Below, piece after piece: positions 50,213-58,417 of a stretch of DNA of 64,000 bases. The notes below the pieces were generated by a model. The model ran no database searches, was not told the DNA's origin, and saw only the letters and a list, made by a program, of their open reading frames with translations. This DNA comes from Anaeromassilibacillus sp. An250 (GTDB lineage Bacteria > Bacillota > Clostridia > Oscillospirales > Acutalibacteraceae), in the NCBI RefSeq assembly GCF_002159845.1, contig NZ_NFJK01000010.1, positions 1 through 64,000 on the forward strand, read 5' to 3'. A program made the position numbers and the translations under genes. How positions within the stretch are numbered: the stretch's first letter is position 1; the number at the start of each line of letters is the position of its first letter.

Positions 50213-50263
50213 ACGAGGGTATCCCAAAAGTCATGAAATGACTGAAGGATACCCTCGTTTTTT
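50213..50263 (+). terminator. rho-independent terminator of ppdK
   Basis: ACGAGGGTATCC / GGATACCCTCGT hairpin with six T's. A second, weaker hairpin (AGAGGGCG..CACCCTCTTTTG) follows around 50288-50346. Confidence 0.88.
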
Positions 50264-50620
50264 AAACCCAGATATTTTTCCAGACAGAAAGAGGGCGCCC
50301 CTTTCCTATGAATCGAAAAATTCGTAGTTTTGGGACACCCTCTTTTGTCTGGTTTGCGCTGAAAACAGCATTTGTAAACGTTAAGCCTGCGGGCAATTGC
50401 TCCTAGGTGGGACAAACTTTACTCAAGCGCTTGGTAACATAAGATACAGGGGATCGCAAGGAAATAAATGGCCTGCCATATGAGGAGCCACATGAAAACA
50501 CTTCCTTTTTTCGATGGTTTTCTCCATTTTACTGCATAACGCGGTATTCGTCAATACTGCAATTTGCGGTAAGAATGAATAAAAAAACAGGACTGCGTTA
50601 TTCTGATGTTAGGTGATCAC
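50264..50620. other. intergenic region
   Basis: Apart from the second hairpin near 50288-50346 no gene or RNA is recognised; the stretch before 50620 is AT-rich and probably holds the promoter of the small regulator. Confidence 0.4.
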
Positions 50621-50854
50621 ATGTATCAACGTATCAGAGATTTACGGGAAGACAGGGACCTGACACAGGCGGAAATGGCGCAAATTCTTTATTGTTCCCA
50701 GCAGGTTTACAGCAATTATGAGTTGGGACAGAGGGATATTCCCACAAAGGTTCTCATCAGCTTGGCAAAGTACCACCAGACGACGACCGATTATCTATTG
50801 GGCTTGACGAATTACCGGGGAATTCCAAAGGAATATACGGAAAAATCCGAATAA
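50621..50854 (+). CDS. small XRE-family transcriptional regulator
   Basis: 77 residues, almost all helix-turn-helix: YQRIRDLREDRDLTQAEMAQILYCSQQVYSNYELGQRDIPTKVLISLAKYHQTTTDYLLGLT. The Cro/C1-type fold is complete. Start at ATG 50621 because AGGTGA lies five bases upstream; ATG 50606 has no ribosome site. It lacks any sensor domain. May control the small ORF and the secreted propeller gene downstream, but nothing proves it. Confidence 0.88.
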   Translation: MYQRIRDLREDRDLTQAEMAQILYCSQQVYSNYELGQRDIPTKVLISLAKYHQTTTDYLLGLTNYRGIPKEYTEKSE

Positions 50855-50872
50855 GGATAGGATGGGCCACCG

Positions 50873-50956
50873 ATGTATATGCCAGGAGAAGCGCTTTCTT
50901 ACTCAATGGATCAACAGGCGATGCAAAACCGCTTTTCCAGGGAGGAAGGAAAGTGA
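50873..50956 (+). CDS. possible 27-residue peptide
   Basis: MYMPGEALSYSMDQQAM..FSREEGK: an open frame of 27 codons, 18 bases after the XRE gene, with AGGATAGGATGG upstream and a terminator (50961-50991) just after its stop. Position suggests it is in the XRE transcript. Too short for confidence. Confidence 0.35.
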   Translation: MYMPGEALSYSMDQQAMQNRFSREEGK

Positions 50957-50960
50957 TCGA

Positions 50961-50991
50961 AAGTCCTCAGCGTACAGCTGGGGACTTTTTT
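50961..50991 (+). terminator. rho-independent terminator
   Basis: AAGTCCTCAGC / GCTGGGGACTT hairpin and six T's. Confidence 0.85.
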
Positions 50992-51423
50992 CTTACCATA
51001 CAAAAACCGCCAGCTGTCGGTGCTTACCTGTTTCCTGTAGCAATATATTGAGAGGGAATGTCCCAAAGGCGATCGTTATAGGGGGCTTACAAGCTGAGAA
51101 ATGTTGGAGACGAACGGAGCGATCATAACAGGGAGCCTGCAAATAAAAAGTCAAGCCCAAAATCAAAAAAATTGAGAGCTTGAAAAAGGGTACGACAAAG
51201 TAACCAGTGAGCGAAATATCCATCGGCGGAGGCGAAGATATAAGGAATGTAAGATGTCTTATAGAAAGATGATATAGGGCTCCTTCAAAACAATGAAAGA
51301 TTTTTGCTGTGTCTGCGCAGGGTTGGTCCGGGAAAAAGTCCCATAAAATTTGGGAACATATGTGTAACACCCTGTGCTACAATAACAATAAGAGCCCGAT
51401 CAATTTTGAAGGAGGAAATGATT
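50992..51423. other. gene-poor stretch before the DUF5050 gene
   Basis: About 430 bases. Short frames on both strands do not look like proteins. TACAAT near 51377 could be the -10 box for the next gene. Nothing else is recognised. Confidence 0.4.
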
Positions 51424-52563
51424 ATGAAGAGGCATGGACGGCTTTTCGTCTCCCTATTGTGTGCATTTTGTGTCGCATCGATGCCTGTCACTTGCGCATG
51501 GGCGGAATGTGCTACACAAAGTGACTCGAATCTTTTGTCCGTTGAAAAATCTACCGAAACCTTTGCGGATACAGCCGTTTTAACAGAAGGAACGGCTCTG
51601 GGAAATTTGGCAAATGGCGGAACCTGTGTGGCCGGCGGTGGATATGTATTTTATGTACGCAATGGAGATATCTGGCGTATGGCGCCGAACGGCTCTGGGG
51701 ACACTTGCATCCGGGCCGCGGACGGTACGGGTATTTGGAACCTCAGTTATCGAGACGGCTGGCTCTATTATGCCCGGAGCGATCAGGGAATTTATCGCTG
51801 TGATATATCTGGTAAGCAGACCACCTGTTTGGTAAAGCTTCCCGGCGTAATCGGCCAATTCTGGTTGGATAAGGATCAGATCGTGATTGCCTGCGGCCGG
51901 GATTCGGTCTATGATTTCTACCGCTGTGCGCTGAACGGTACGGGTTTAACAAAGACCTGTACTAATCCAGGTAGATTTATGTATACCTCCTTGTCCTATG
52001 CAGACGGCTGGCTCTATTTTATGGGCGGAAGGTTTGGCGAAAGTGATGCGGTCTTATATCGGATGAAGCCCGACGGGAGCGGAAAAAGCCAAGCAGTCCC
52101 TGGAAATGTAGACGATGATTTCTACATTATGGACGGTAAGTTGTATTACCAGGAGGTCTTGAACTATCATGCGGAAACAACAAGCGATGATACCACATAT
52201 TATACCGGAGAATATGGGGATTTTTATGTGAAAAATCTGTCGACTGGAGAGAGCACTCGGTTGATGCAGCATTATATCGTTGAAAATAACGAGTATGTGT
52301 TTTTAGATTTGGAAGGCGCAGCGTATGGAAAACTGTTTTTTGATAAGGAACAGACGCTTTATATGACGGATGCGAATGGAAAGAATGGCAAGGTGTTGCC
52401 TTCCCCGGCCCCGTCCTTTTGGGACATTCAGTATGCTGGAGGGTGGATTTTCTGCCGTGGATGTGATACGCCTTCGACCTGGGTGACCCCGAGCAACGCC
52501 TATCGAATGCAGGAAAACGGAAGTAATAAACTAAAGCTGTACAACGCTTCGATTTCAATATAG
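51424..52563 (+). CDS. secreted DUF5050-type beta-propeller protein
   Basis: 379 residues. Signal peptide (LFVSLLCAFCVASMPVTCAWA), then repeated blades with the DUF5050 pattern Y-x-DGWLYY/F: GGGYVFYVRNGDIWRMAPNGSG, YRDGWLYYARSDQGIYRCDISG, YADGWLYFMGG..LYRMKPDGSG, and MDGKLYY. Likely a six- or seven-bladed propeller outside the cell; ligand unknown. ATG 51424 with AAGGAGG eight bases upstream; ATG 51418 is too close to it. Confidence 0.85.
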   Translation: MKRHGRLFVSLLCAFCVASMPVTCAWAECATQSDSNLLSVEKSTETFADTAVLTEGTALGNLANGGTCVAGGGYVFYVRNGDIWRMAPNGSGDTCIRAADGTGIWNLSYRDGWLYYARSDQGIYRCDISGKQTTCLVKLPGVIGQFWLDKDQIVIACGRDSVYDFYRCALNGTGLTKTCTNPGRFMYTSLSYADGWLYFMGGRFGESDAVLYRMKPDGSGKSQAVPGNVDDDFYIMDGKLYYQEVLNYHAETTSDDTTYYTGEYGDFYVKNLSTGESTRLMQHYIVENNEYVFLDLEGAAYGKLFFDKEQTLYMTDANGKNGKVLPSPAPSFWDIQYAGGWIFCRGCDTPSTWVTPSNAYRMQENGSNKLKLYNASISI

Positions 52564-52589
52564 GTTTTGATGATAGGGGATAGATGAAG

Positions 52590-52629
52590 AAGTGGGGATG
52601 CTGTTCGAGGGATGGCGTCTCCACTTTTT
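52590..52629 (+). terminator. rho-independent terminator
   Basis: AAGTGG..GATGC / GCGTC..CCACTTTTTC hairpin after the propeller gene. Confidence 0.75.
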
Positions 52630-52675
52630 CATAGGGAAACGAGGGGATTTTCCTAAGAGTAAACCTGTGGAAATA

Positions 52676-52704
52676 TTGACAAGCTTTGGCAGACCACCTA
52701 TAAT
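52676..52704 (+). promoter_or_regulatory. perfect consensus promoter in front of the tRNA locus
   Basis: TTGACA (52676-52681), exactly 17 nt, TATAAT (52699-52704). The best promoter match in the window. Confidence 0.85.
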
Positions 52705-52722
52705 ATAAAAATAGGTGTATTT

Positions 52723-52774
52723 GCCTCTATAAAATTAGATGGATAGAATGAACCCTTTTTAAAATCGAAGGGGC
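52723..52774 (+). other. tRNA-like sequence 1
   Basis: GCCTCTATA followed by AAATTAGATGGATAGAAT, which aligns with the acceptor start and D-arm of a tRNA (compare GCTCAGCTGGATAGAGC in the true tRNA downstream). The anticodon and T arms are not intact. Begins 18 nt after the -10 box. Confidence 0.4.
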
Positions 52775-52811
52775 CAAACCCAATTGGGCTTGAAAACAGA
52801 ATATTTTATAT

Positions 52812-52870
52812 GCCTCCATAGTTAAATGGATATAACGAGCCCCTCCTAAGGTTGCGTTACAACGGCCACC
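52812..52870 (+). other. tRNA-like sequence 2, with a CCT anticodon-like loop
   Basis: GCCTCCATAGTTAAATGGATATAAC resembles an acceptor-D-arm, and GAGCCCCTCCTAAGG contains the loop CTCCTAA of tRNA-Arg(CCT). The T arm is missing and the anticodon stem is imperfect. Probably a remnant of a tRNA or of a tRNA copy brought by an integrated element. Confidence 0.45.
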
Positions 52871-52935
52871 TCAAAAAAAACTAAATAAGGGATTGCAGTT
52901 CGACTTTGATCGGGCTATAATCATATATCAGACAC

Positions 52936-53012
52936 GTCCATATAGCTCAGCTGGATAGAGCACACGCCTCCTAAGCGTGGGGTCGGAGGTTCAAATCCTC
53001 TTATGGACGCCA
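52936..53012 (+). tRNA. tRNA-Arg (anticodon CCT)
   Basis: Complete cloverleaf: acceptor GTCCATA / TATGGAC, D-arm GCTCAGCTGGATAGAGC, anticodon stem CACGC / GCGTG around CTCCTAA, T-arm GGAGG-TTCAAAT-CCTCT, discriminator G, encoded CCA. A terminator follows. Genes typical of an integrative element begin right after it, so its 3' end is the probable attachment site; the other end lies outside the window. Confidence 0.97.
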
Positions 53013-53021
53013 GTGAACAAC

Positions 53022-53059
53022 GCCGAAAGCCTTTGTTTTCAAGGGTTTTCGGCTTTTCT
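53022..53059 (+). terminator. rho-independent terminator of the tRNA transcript
   Basis: GCCGAAAGCC / GGGTTTTCGGC hairpin and TTTTCTT. Confidence 0.8.
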
Positions 53060-53424
53060 TATATAAAAAGCTACGAAAAAGCTCTTTCACTGTATGAGAT
53101 AAAATTCTACTCCAAAATTTGATTTTTGACAACCCCTCCAGAATCGAACGGTTGTTATAAGACAAAATCGCCAGCTAATTTTTAGCAGAAAACGGGCTGT
53201 TCTTGCTAATGAAAATGCCCTTCCTGCTAATCAGCCCCAAAATCGTGCCAAAAATCCAGCTAATCAAAAAAGGCGGATGTTTTGAATACCATGCAGTTAT
53301 AGCAGATAAAATTAAATATCGTTATGTACATAGAGCGTCTATTTGCCCCGCATTGGGGATGGATAGGCGCTCTTTTTTTATGCCCAAACCCATGGGCAAA
53401 TACAAGAGATTGGAGGTGTTTTAT
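53060..53424. other. left end of the integrated element: inverted repeat, GCTAAT repeats, terminator
   Basis: An inverted repeat ACAACC-N15-GGTTGT (53129-53155) and four GCTAAT direct repeats (53174, 53205, 53226, 53269) precede the replication genes, and a strong hairpin with seven T's (GAGCG..CGCTC, 53333-53378) lies before the first gene. The repeats could be binding sites for the replication or partition proteins, or part of an attachment or transfer site. No spacing rule is evident. Confidence 0.35.
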
Positions 53425-53649
53425 TTGAGCAAGCCTGTTTATACCGCAGACAAGCCGAGCGACTGTCATTACTGCTACTTCTGGACGAATGGCAGAAAGG
53501 GCTGCCGTCTGGGTAGAAATAATTGCTACTACTTAATCTCTTTGCCGCCGAAACCCAAGTCGGAATGTGATGGCTGTCCCTATGGGCGAGATCACCCGTG
53601 CATTGGTTGGTGTACGAAGAAGGTTATGCGTGAAGTGGGGCTTCGTTGA
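53425..53649 (+). CDS. small cysteine-rich protein of the mobile element
   Basis: 74 residues with seven Cys in pairs (DCHYCYF, GCRLGRNNCYY, ECDGCPYG, PCIGWC), a likely zinc-binding fold. The start is TTG 53425, with GGAGG eight bases upstream; the open frame reaches back to 53203 but the extra part crosses a terminator. A gene like this often precedes the replication initiator in clostridial elements of this family. Function unknown. Confidence 0.75.
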   Translation: MSKPVYTADKPSDCHYCYFWTNGRKGCRLGRNNCYYLISLPPKPKSECDGCPYGRDHPCIGWCTKKVMREVGLR

Positions 53650-53650
53650 T

Positions 53651-53785
53651 ATGGATGTGTATGAACAGGAATACCGCTTCTACTATTTTGCCCGATGTCC
53701 TTACGAAAAGACGGATACGACTTTCCGCAGCATTCCGCTGACAACAGAAAGTTTTCCGCAGAAAGAAGGTGGTGAAGCCGTGTGA
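53651..53785 (+). CDS. small protein before repA
   Basis: 44 residues (MDVYEQEYRFYYFARCPYEKTD..). Starts two bases after the Cys-rich gene and overlaps the repA start by four bases (GTGA), so it is probably translated by coupling. The ribosome site is weak. No family recognised. Confidence 0.55.
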   Translation: MDVYEQEYRFYYFARCPYEKTDTTFRSIPLTTESFPQKEGGEAV

Positions 53786-54711
53786 GTTTTGATTATTTTT
53801 ACGGTCAGCAATCCGATCTATTCACATTCTATCGAGTTCCGAAGGTGTTGTTCACGAACGAGAGGTTCTGGAATATTTCTGCCGATGCCAAGATGCTGTA
53901 TGGCATTTTGCTTGACCGCATGAGCCTGTCTGCCAAGAATGGTTGGATAGATAAAAACGGTAGAGTGTATATCATTTTTACAATCGACGAAGCGAAGATG
54001 GCTCTGAACTGTGCTGAACAAAAGGCTATCAAGCTGCTCAGTGAACTTGAGAAGAAAGCAGGATTGATTGAACGTAAGCGCCAGGGTTTGGGAAAGCCCA
54101 ACCTGATCTATGTGAAGAACTTTATCTCTGCTGTGGATTCACAACTCTTGAATTGTGAAAATCACAATTCTGGAACAATGGAAATCACAACTCAAGAACT
54201 TCCGAAATCACAATGTAATAATACTGATATTAAAAATACTGAATTTAGTGATACTGATTCTATCTTTCCTTCCGGAAATGGTGGAATGATGGACGAGAAT
54301 GACCGGTATCAAGAATACTTTGATTATTTCTCGGATCAGCTCAGTATGGATTTGTTGAAGAAGGATTACCCTTACGATTCCGAAATGCTGGATAACATTC
54401 TGGAGTTGATCGTTGAAACAGTTTGCACGAAGCGACCGTTGATTCGCATTGGTGCAGAGGAGCGTCCGGCAGAAATTGTCCGCAGTCGGTTTATGAAACT
54501 GAATGCCGAACACATTCGATATGTTATGGACTGCTTCAAGGAGAACACCACAAAGATTAGAAATATCCGTCAGTATATGCTGACTACGATATACAATGCG
54601 CCGACGACAATAGACACCTACTACGATGCTCTTGTTCGGCACGATATGTCACACGGATATTTGGAAGGAGGATTTAAGAAATTGAAAATGAAGCGAGAGG
54701 AAGGAGAGTGA
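53782..54711 (+). CDS. replication initiator protein A
   Basis: 309 residues. RepA N-terminal domain: LFTFYRVPKVLFTNERFWNISADAKMLYGILLDRMSLSAKNGWID, then a winged-helix stretch IIFTIDEAKMALNCAEQKAIKLLSELEKKAGLIERKRQGLGKPNLIYVKNF. The C-terminal half matches the DUF6017-type region found in ICE-borne initiators (IRQYMLTTIYNAPTTIDTYY). Starts with GTG at 53782; GAAGGTGG upstream. It should start replication of the excised circle. Followed six bases later by parA. Confidence 0.9.
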   Translation: MSFDYFYGQQSDLFTFYRVPKVLFTNERFWNISADAKMLYGILLDRMSLSAKNGWIDKNGRVYIIFTIDEAKMALNCAEQKAIKLLSELEKKAGLIERKRQGLGKPNLIYVKNFISAVDSQLLNCENHNSGTMEITTQELPKSQCNNTDIKNTEFSDTDSIFPSGNGGMMDENDRYQEYFDYFSDQLSMDLLKKDYPYDSEMLDNILELIVETVCTKRPLIRIGAEERPAEIVRSRFMKLNAEHIRYVMDCFKENTTKIRNIRQYMLTTIYNAPTTIDTYYDALVRHDMSHGYLEGGFKKLKMKREEGE

Positions 54712-54717
54712 CGATAA

Positions 54718-55545
54718 ATGTCGAAAAAAGCAACCATCATTGCGGTGGTCAATCAGAAAGGAGGCACTGGAAAGACCACCACCACCGAGAATCTGGGCGT
54801 TGGCTTGGCTCTTGAAGGAAAAAAGGTGCTTCTGGTAGACACCGATCCCCAGGCTTCCCTGACGGTCAGTTTGGGCAATCCCTGCCCGGATGATCTGTCT
54901 CCGACACTTTCCGATCTGATGGGAAAGATTATGATGGAAAACCCTATTACTCCCGATGAAGGGATTCTTCATCATCCGGAGGGCGTTGATTTGGTGCCGT
55001 CCAACATCGAACTCTCAGGTATGGAGGTAGCACTGGTCAATGCCATGAGCCGGGAAACCATTCTCCGGCAATACCTGGATACAGTCAAACAGAATTATGA
55101 TTACATTCTTCTTGACTGTATGCCGTCTTTGGGTATGCTGACCGTCAATGCGTTGGCAGCTGCCGACAATGTGCTGATACCGGTTCAGGCAGCATACCTT
55201 CCTGCAAAGGGTCTGGAACAGCTGCTTGGAACCATCAACAAGGTCAAGAGGCAAATCAACCCGAAACTGAGGATTGAAGGGATTCTTCTGACGATGGTGG
55301 ACAGCCGCACCAACTACTCCAAAGACATCAGCAATCTGATTCGGGAGAGCTACGGCGGAAAGCTGAAGGTTTACAAGACCGACATTCCCCGCTCTGTCCG
55401 TGCAGAGGAAATCAGCGCAGAGGGAACCAGTATCTTCAAGCATGATCCCAAAGGCAAAGTTGCCGAAGCCTATAAAATTCTGACGAAGGAGGTGTTAAAC
55501 AATGCAGAAAAAAGGCGCAAACATCAGCTTGAAGGGGTACGATGA
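54718..55545 (+). CDS. parA: ParA-family partition ATPase
   Basis: 275 residues. Deviant Walker A VVNQKGGTGKTTTTENL, switch region LLVDTDPQASLT, and LLDCMPSLGMLTVNAL (Walker B). Close to Soj. Works with ParB to keep the element in dividing cells. ATG 54718; ribosome site AAGGAGAG. The end overlaps parB by 44 bases. Confidence 0.95.
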   Translation: MSKKATIIAVVNQKGGTGKTTTTENLGVGLALEGKKVLLVDTDPQASLTVSLGNPCPDDLSPTLSDLMGKIMMENPITPDEGILHHPEGVDLVPSNIELSGMEVALVNAMSRETILRQYLDTVKQNYDYILLDCMPSLGMLTVNALAAADNVLIPVQAAYLPAKGLEQLLGTINKVKRQINPKLRIEGILLTMVDSRTNYSKDISNLIRESYGGKLKVYKTDIPRSVRAEEISAEGTSIFKHDPKGKVAEAYKILTKEVLNNAEKRRKHQLEGVR

Positions 55546-56428
55546 TATTTTCTCCACCGATCAATCCAGAGCTGAAGCCCAGCAGGAGCGTGTGCAGGAA
55601 ATTCCGCTTTCTGAGCTACACCCCTTTGAGGGACACCCCTTCCGTGTGGTTGATGATGAAGAAATGATGAAAACGGCAGAGAGCGTCCGAGATTTCGGAG
55701 TTCTCACTCCTGCGATTGTCCGTCCTGACCCCGACGGTGGTTATGAAATCGTTTCTGGTCACAGGCGGCACCGGGCATCGGAGCTTGCGGGTAAGGAAAC
55801 CATGCCTGCGATTGTTCGTGACCTGGACGATGATGCAGCCATTATTTTGATGGTTGATGCGAATTTGCAGAGGGAGAGTATCCTGCCGAGTGAAAGAGCA
55901 TTTGCTTATAAGATGAAGCTGGATGCGATTAAACATCAAGGTCAACGCACCGATTTAACTTCATCCCAAGTTGGGATGAAGTTGCAGGCAATGGATATAG
56001 TCGGTCAGGAGGCAGGAGAAAGCAGAAATCAGGTACACCGTTATATCCGTCTGACCGAACTGATTCCGGAACTGCTGGATATGGTAGATACGGGTCAGAT
56101 CAAATTCAATCCTGCGGTGGAGCTTTCCTATCTGGCAAGTGAAGAACAGAAGGATTTTCTTTCTGCAATGGATTATGCTCAAGCAGCTCCTTCCCTTTCG
56201 CAAGCACAGCGAATTAAAAAGCTCGCACAGGAGGGCGAGTGTACGCTGGATGCGATGTGCGAGATTATGAATGAAATCAAGAAGGGAGAGCTGGACAGAG
56301 TAACCTTCAAAACGGATTCGTTGCGAAAATACTTCCCGAAGTCCTATACCAACAAGCAGATGGAGGATAAAATCATTCAGCTTTTGGAGCAATGGCAGAA
56401 AAAAAGAGAAAAATCAATGGAAAGGTAA
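55502..56428 (+). CDS. parB: ParB/Spo0J-family partition protein
   Basis: 308 residues. ParB nuclease-like N-domain: IPLSELHPFEGHPFRVVDDEEMMKTAESVRDFGVLTPAIVRP, EIVSGHRRHRASELAG; then helix-turn-helix KPAVELSYLASEEQ-like NPAVELSYLASEEQKDFL. ATG 55502, preceded by GGAGGTG inside the end of parA, so overlap with parA is genuine. No parS site was recognised by eye. Confidence 0.93.
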   Translation: MQKKGANISLKGYDDIFSTDQSRAEAQQERVQEIPLSELHPFEGHPFRVVDDEEMMKTAESVRDFGVLTPAIVRPDPDGGYEIVSGHRRHRASELAGKETMPAIVRDLDDDAAIILMVDANLQRESILPSERAFAYKMKLDAIKHQGQRTDLTSSQVGMKLQAMDIVGQEAGESRNQVHRYIRLTELIPELLDMVDTGQIKFNPAVELSYLASEEQKDFLSAMDYAQAAPSLSQAQRIKKLAQEGECTLDAMCEIMNEIKKGELDRVTFKTDSLRKYFPKSYTNKQMEDKIIQLLEQWQKKREKSMER

Positions 56429-56436
56429 GGTAAAAA

Positions 56437-56964
56437 ATGTTTACACCCAAAAACATTCAGGGCGCTTTGGAAGAACTCTACGACCTTTGCGATCCTGATT
56501 ATATGGTAGATATGCTCGTAAACTACAGTGAGGAGTTCGATGATATTTCTCCTGCGCTTCTGGCAAAGTCGTTTCAGAAAAATGCCGAGATGATTAGCGA
56601 GTATCGAGTATTGTCCTCTGCTGGTGAGGGTATCGACTATCAGGGAAAGGTACTTCTGAACAGCAGAGCCGTGCGGCTTCTGTCCTATGTAGAAGATATG
56701 AGCGGCGATGAAAAAGTTCGCACGATTCAGAGCAAGGAGCTGTGGTTAGCAGAAGATATGACATTCTATGTGGTGTCCTGTATGTCTACGATCACGATGG
56801 ACAAGGAAGAAGCCATTTGTCTTAACGAACACCGCAGCGTGGTTACTACGGTGGAATGCGAGGACGATATTTTCTTCGACATGGGTTCCCTGATTTGCGA
56901 ACTGGACGATATTTGCTTGTTCGAGCTTTTAGCCGATGTGGATGCGACTATTTATGAACTGTAA
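56437..56964 (+). CDS. hypothetical protein of the mobile element
   Basis: 175 residues, acidic, no membrane segment or signal. It opens MFTPKNIQGALEELYDLCDPDYMVDM and ends ICELDDICLFELLADVDATIYEL. No motif I can name. In the replication-partition block, eight bases after parB, AAGGTAAGG upstream. Probably element maintenance. Confidence 0.75.
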   Translation: MFTPKNIQGALEELYDLCDPDYMVDMLVNYSEEFDDISPALLAKSFQKNAEMISEYRVLSSAGEGIDYQGKVLLNSRAVRLLSYVEDMSGDEKVRTIQSKELWLAEDMTFYVVSCMSTITMDKEEAICLNEHRSVVTTVECEDDIFFDMGSLICELDDICLFELLADVDATIYEL

Positions 56965-57018
56965 CAGGTTCATGGATGGTCGCTTTTCTTATTTCCAAAG
57001 AAACGGAGGTATCGAAAC

Positions 57019-57660
57019 TTGAAAGAATACGATGTGAAGATCACCGAAACCTTGGAGAAAACGGTTACGGTGCAAGCAGAATCTCACGATGCGGCAGAGG
57101 AACAGGTTAGAGCCGCTTATTACAATTCGGAGTACATTCTGGACTCCGAAAACTTTACCGGTGTTGCGTTCGGCACGACCGAGGAACGGGAGGTTCAGAA
57201 AGAACAGGCAGATACCATGAATGTGTTGCTGGTAAAGCCGTTCATGTATCCGCAGGCTGTGCAGATCGGCTGTGAGCTGGAGGATTTGCAGAAAGCCGTA
57301 GGTGGCGATATTGAGGCAACTTATCCGTTCAATGAGCCGGTTGCACTGGTGATGCACGACGAAGGTAAACTCGTAGGCAAAGAACTGAACCGTGCGCTGC
57401 GTGATGATGACGGCGATATTTATGACATTATCGCCGGTGATTTTCTGGTTGTGGGATTGGGCGAGGATGATTTTTGTTCTCTGTCCCCGGAACTGATGAA
57501 GCAGTTTGAGGAACACTTTCATCAGCCTGAGACTTTTGTACGCATGGGGCGCAGCATTATGGCGCTTCCCCTGCCGGATGACATGGTGAAGAAAGAAGAT
57601 GCACCTGTCAAAGCTGATTCGGTTCCCCACAAAAGTAACCCTGACCGAGATGTTCTGTAA
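57019..57660 (+). CDS. DpnD/PcfM-like plus DUF3846 fusion protein
   Basis: 213 residues in two parts. The N-terminal 55 (YDVKITETLEKTVTVQAESHDAAEEQVRAAYYNSEYILDSENFTGVAF) fits the DpnD/PcfM domain found in conjugative elements; the C-terminal part (VLLVKPFMYPQAVQIG, DIEATYPFNEPVALVMHDEGKL, YDIIAGDFLVVGLG) fits DUF3846. TTG start at 57019 with GGAGG upstream. Role unknown. Confidence 0.8.
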   Translation: MKEYDVKITETLEKTVTVQAESHDAAEEQVRAAYYNSEYILDSENFTGVAFGTTEEREVQKEQADTMNVLLVKPFMYPQAVQIGCELEDLQKAVGGDIEATYPFNEPVALVMHDEGKLVGKELNRALRDDDGDIYDIIAGDFLVVGLGEDDFCSLSPELMKQFEEHFHQPETFVRMGRSIMALPLPDDMVKKEDAPVKADSVPHKSNPDRDVL

Positions 57661-57670
57661 GGAGGTTCTT

Positions 57671-57982
57671 ATGCAAAGAAATTCGACGATTGGAGAGCTG
57701 ATGGAGCGAAAGCGGATTCAGGATGGTGCCAAGGAGTACCAGGGACATACCTATATGGACTTGGCACGATTTGATGACGCCACCAAGCACATGATTATTT
57801 TCGATGTGCTGACCGATGAATCGCCTGTCGGTTGGAAAGGCGAAAGAAATCGCCTGTATTTGAGCGATGTGGGTTATCAGAAGGCTCTGGATAACCAGAA
57901 AGCTGGCAATATCAAGATTATCAGCCATGCCGCAGTTGCCAAGGGCAATCTGTATTACGACCACAGAGATATGGCACGATAA
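57671..57982 (+). CDS. hypothetical protein of the mobile element
   Basis: 103 residues (MQRNSTIGELMERKRIQDGAKEYQGHTYMDLARFDDATKHMIIFDVL..). No named family that I trust. GGAGG is nine bases upstream of ATG 57671. It lies in the conserved run between partition and conjugation genes. Confidence 0.7.
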   Translation: MQRNSTIGELMERKRIQDGAKEYQGHTYMDLARFDDATKHMIIFDVLTDESPVGWKGERNRLYLSDVGYQKALDNQKAGNIKIISHAAVAKGNLYYDHRDMAR

Positions 57983-58018
57983 TCTGTTCACTCTACTGCT
58001 TGCAGGAGGTGATGAATC

Positions 58019-58417
58019 ATGCAGGAAGAAGTTGAAAACAGAACAGTAAACCTGGCGATCAGCACAACCAAGCTGACGGGGCGCACTATCATTGCCGGTA
58101 TCCGCAAGTATTTGCAGCACCGGGAAAAAGTGAAGATGAAAAAGGCACGAGACCCTGCCGTTCATGGAAAGCAATCCGTGAAACAGCTTTTGGGACAGAA
58201 TCAGGGTGCTACGAATGTTGAGATCGACAAAGAGAGTATCCGTGATTTTGAAAAGCTCGCCAAGAAGTATGGCGTGGACTTTGCCGTAAGAAAAGATAAG
58301 TCCGTTGATCCTCCCCGGTTTCTTGTTTTTGTCCGTTCTAAAGATGCAGATGCTTTGGATGCAATCTGCAAGGAACATCAGGCAAGGGCATTACGACAAG
58401 GCGGAAAAGCTGGTTGA
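58019..58417 (+). CDS. pcfB: PcfB-like (DUF3801) conjugation protein, 3'-truncated
   Basis: 132 residues. The family core is present: NRTVNLAISTTKLTGRTIIAGIRKYLQHRE, GKQSVKQLLGQNQGATNVEI, FEKLAKKYGVDFAVRKDKSVDPPRFLVFVRSKDADALDAI. Family members are usually about 150-170 residues; this one ends abruptly at ALRQGGKAG, and the sequence beyond is the inside of an NlpC/P60 gene in another frame. PcfB normally sits just before the VirD4 coupling protein, which is missing here. GGAGG is before the ATG. Confidence 0.85.
   Translation: MQEEVENRTVNLAISTTKLTGRTIIAGIRKYLQHREKVKMKKARDPAVHGKQSVKQLLGQNQGATNVEIDKESIRDFEKLAKKYGVDFAVRKDKSVDPPRFLVFVRSKDADALDAICKEHQARALRQGGKAG

Noticed and set aside
50993-51370. 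125-codon minus-strand frame between the XRE and propeller genes
   Set aside because: No ribosome site, no recognisable domain and it overlaps the probable promoter of the next gene.
53013-53424. Integrase gene next to the tRNA
   Set aside because: No tyrosine or serine recombinase is encoded in the visible part; it may lie at the far end of the element.
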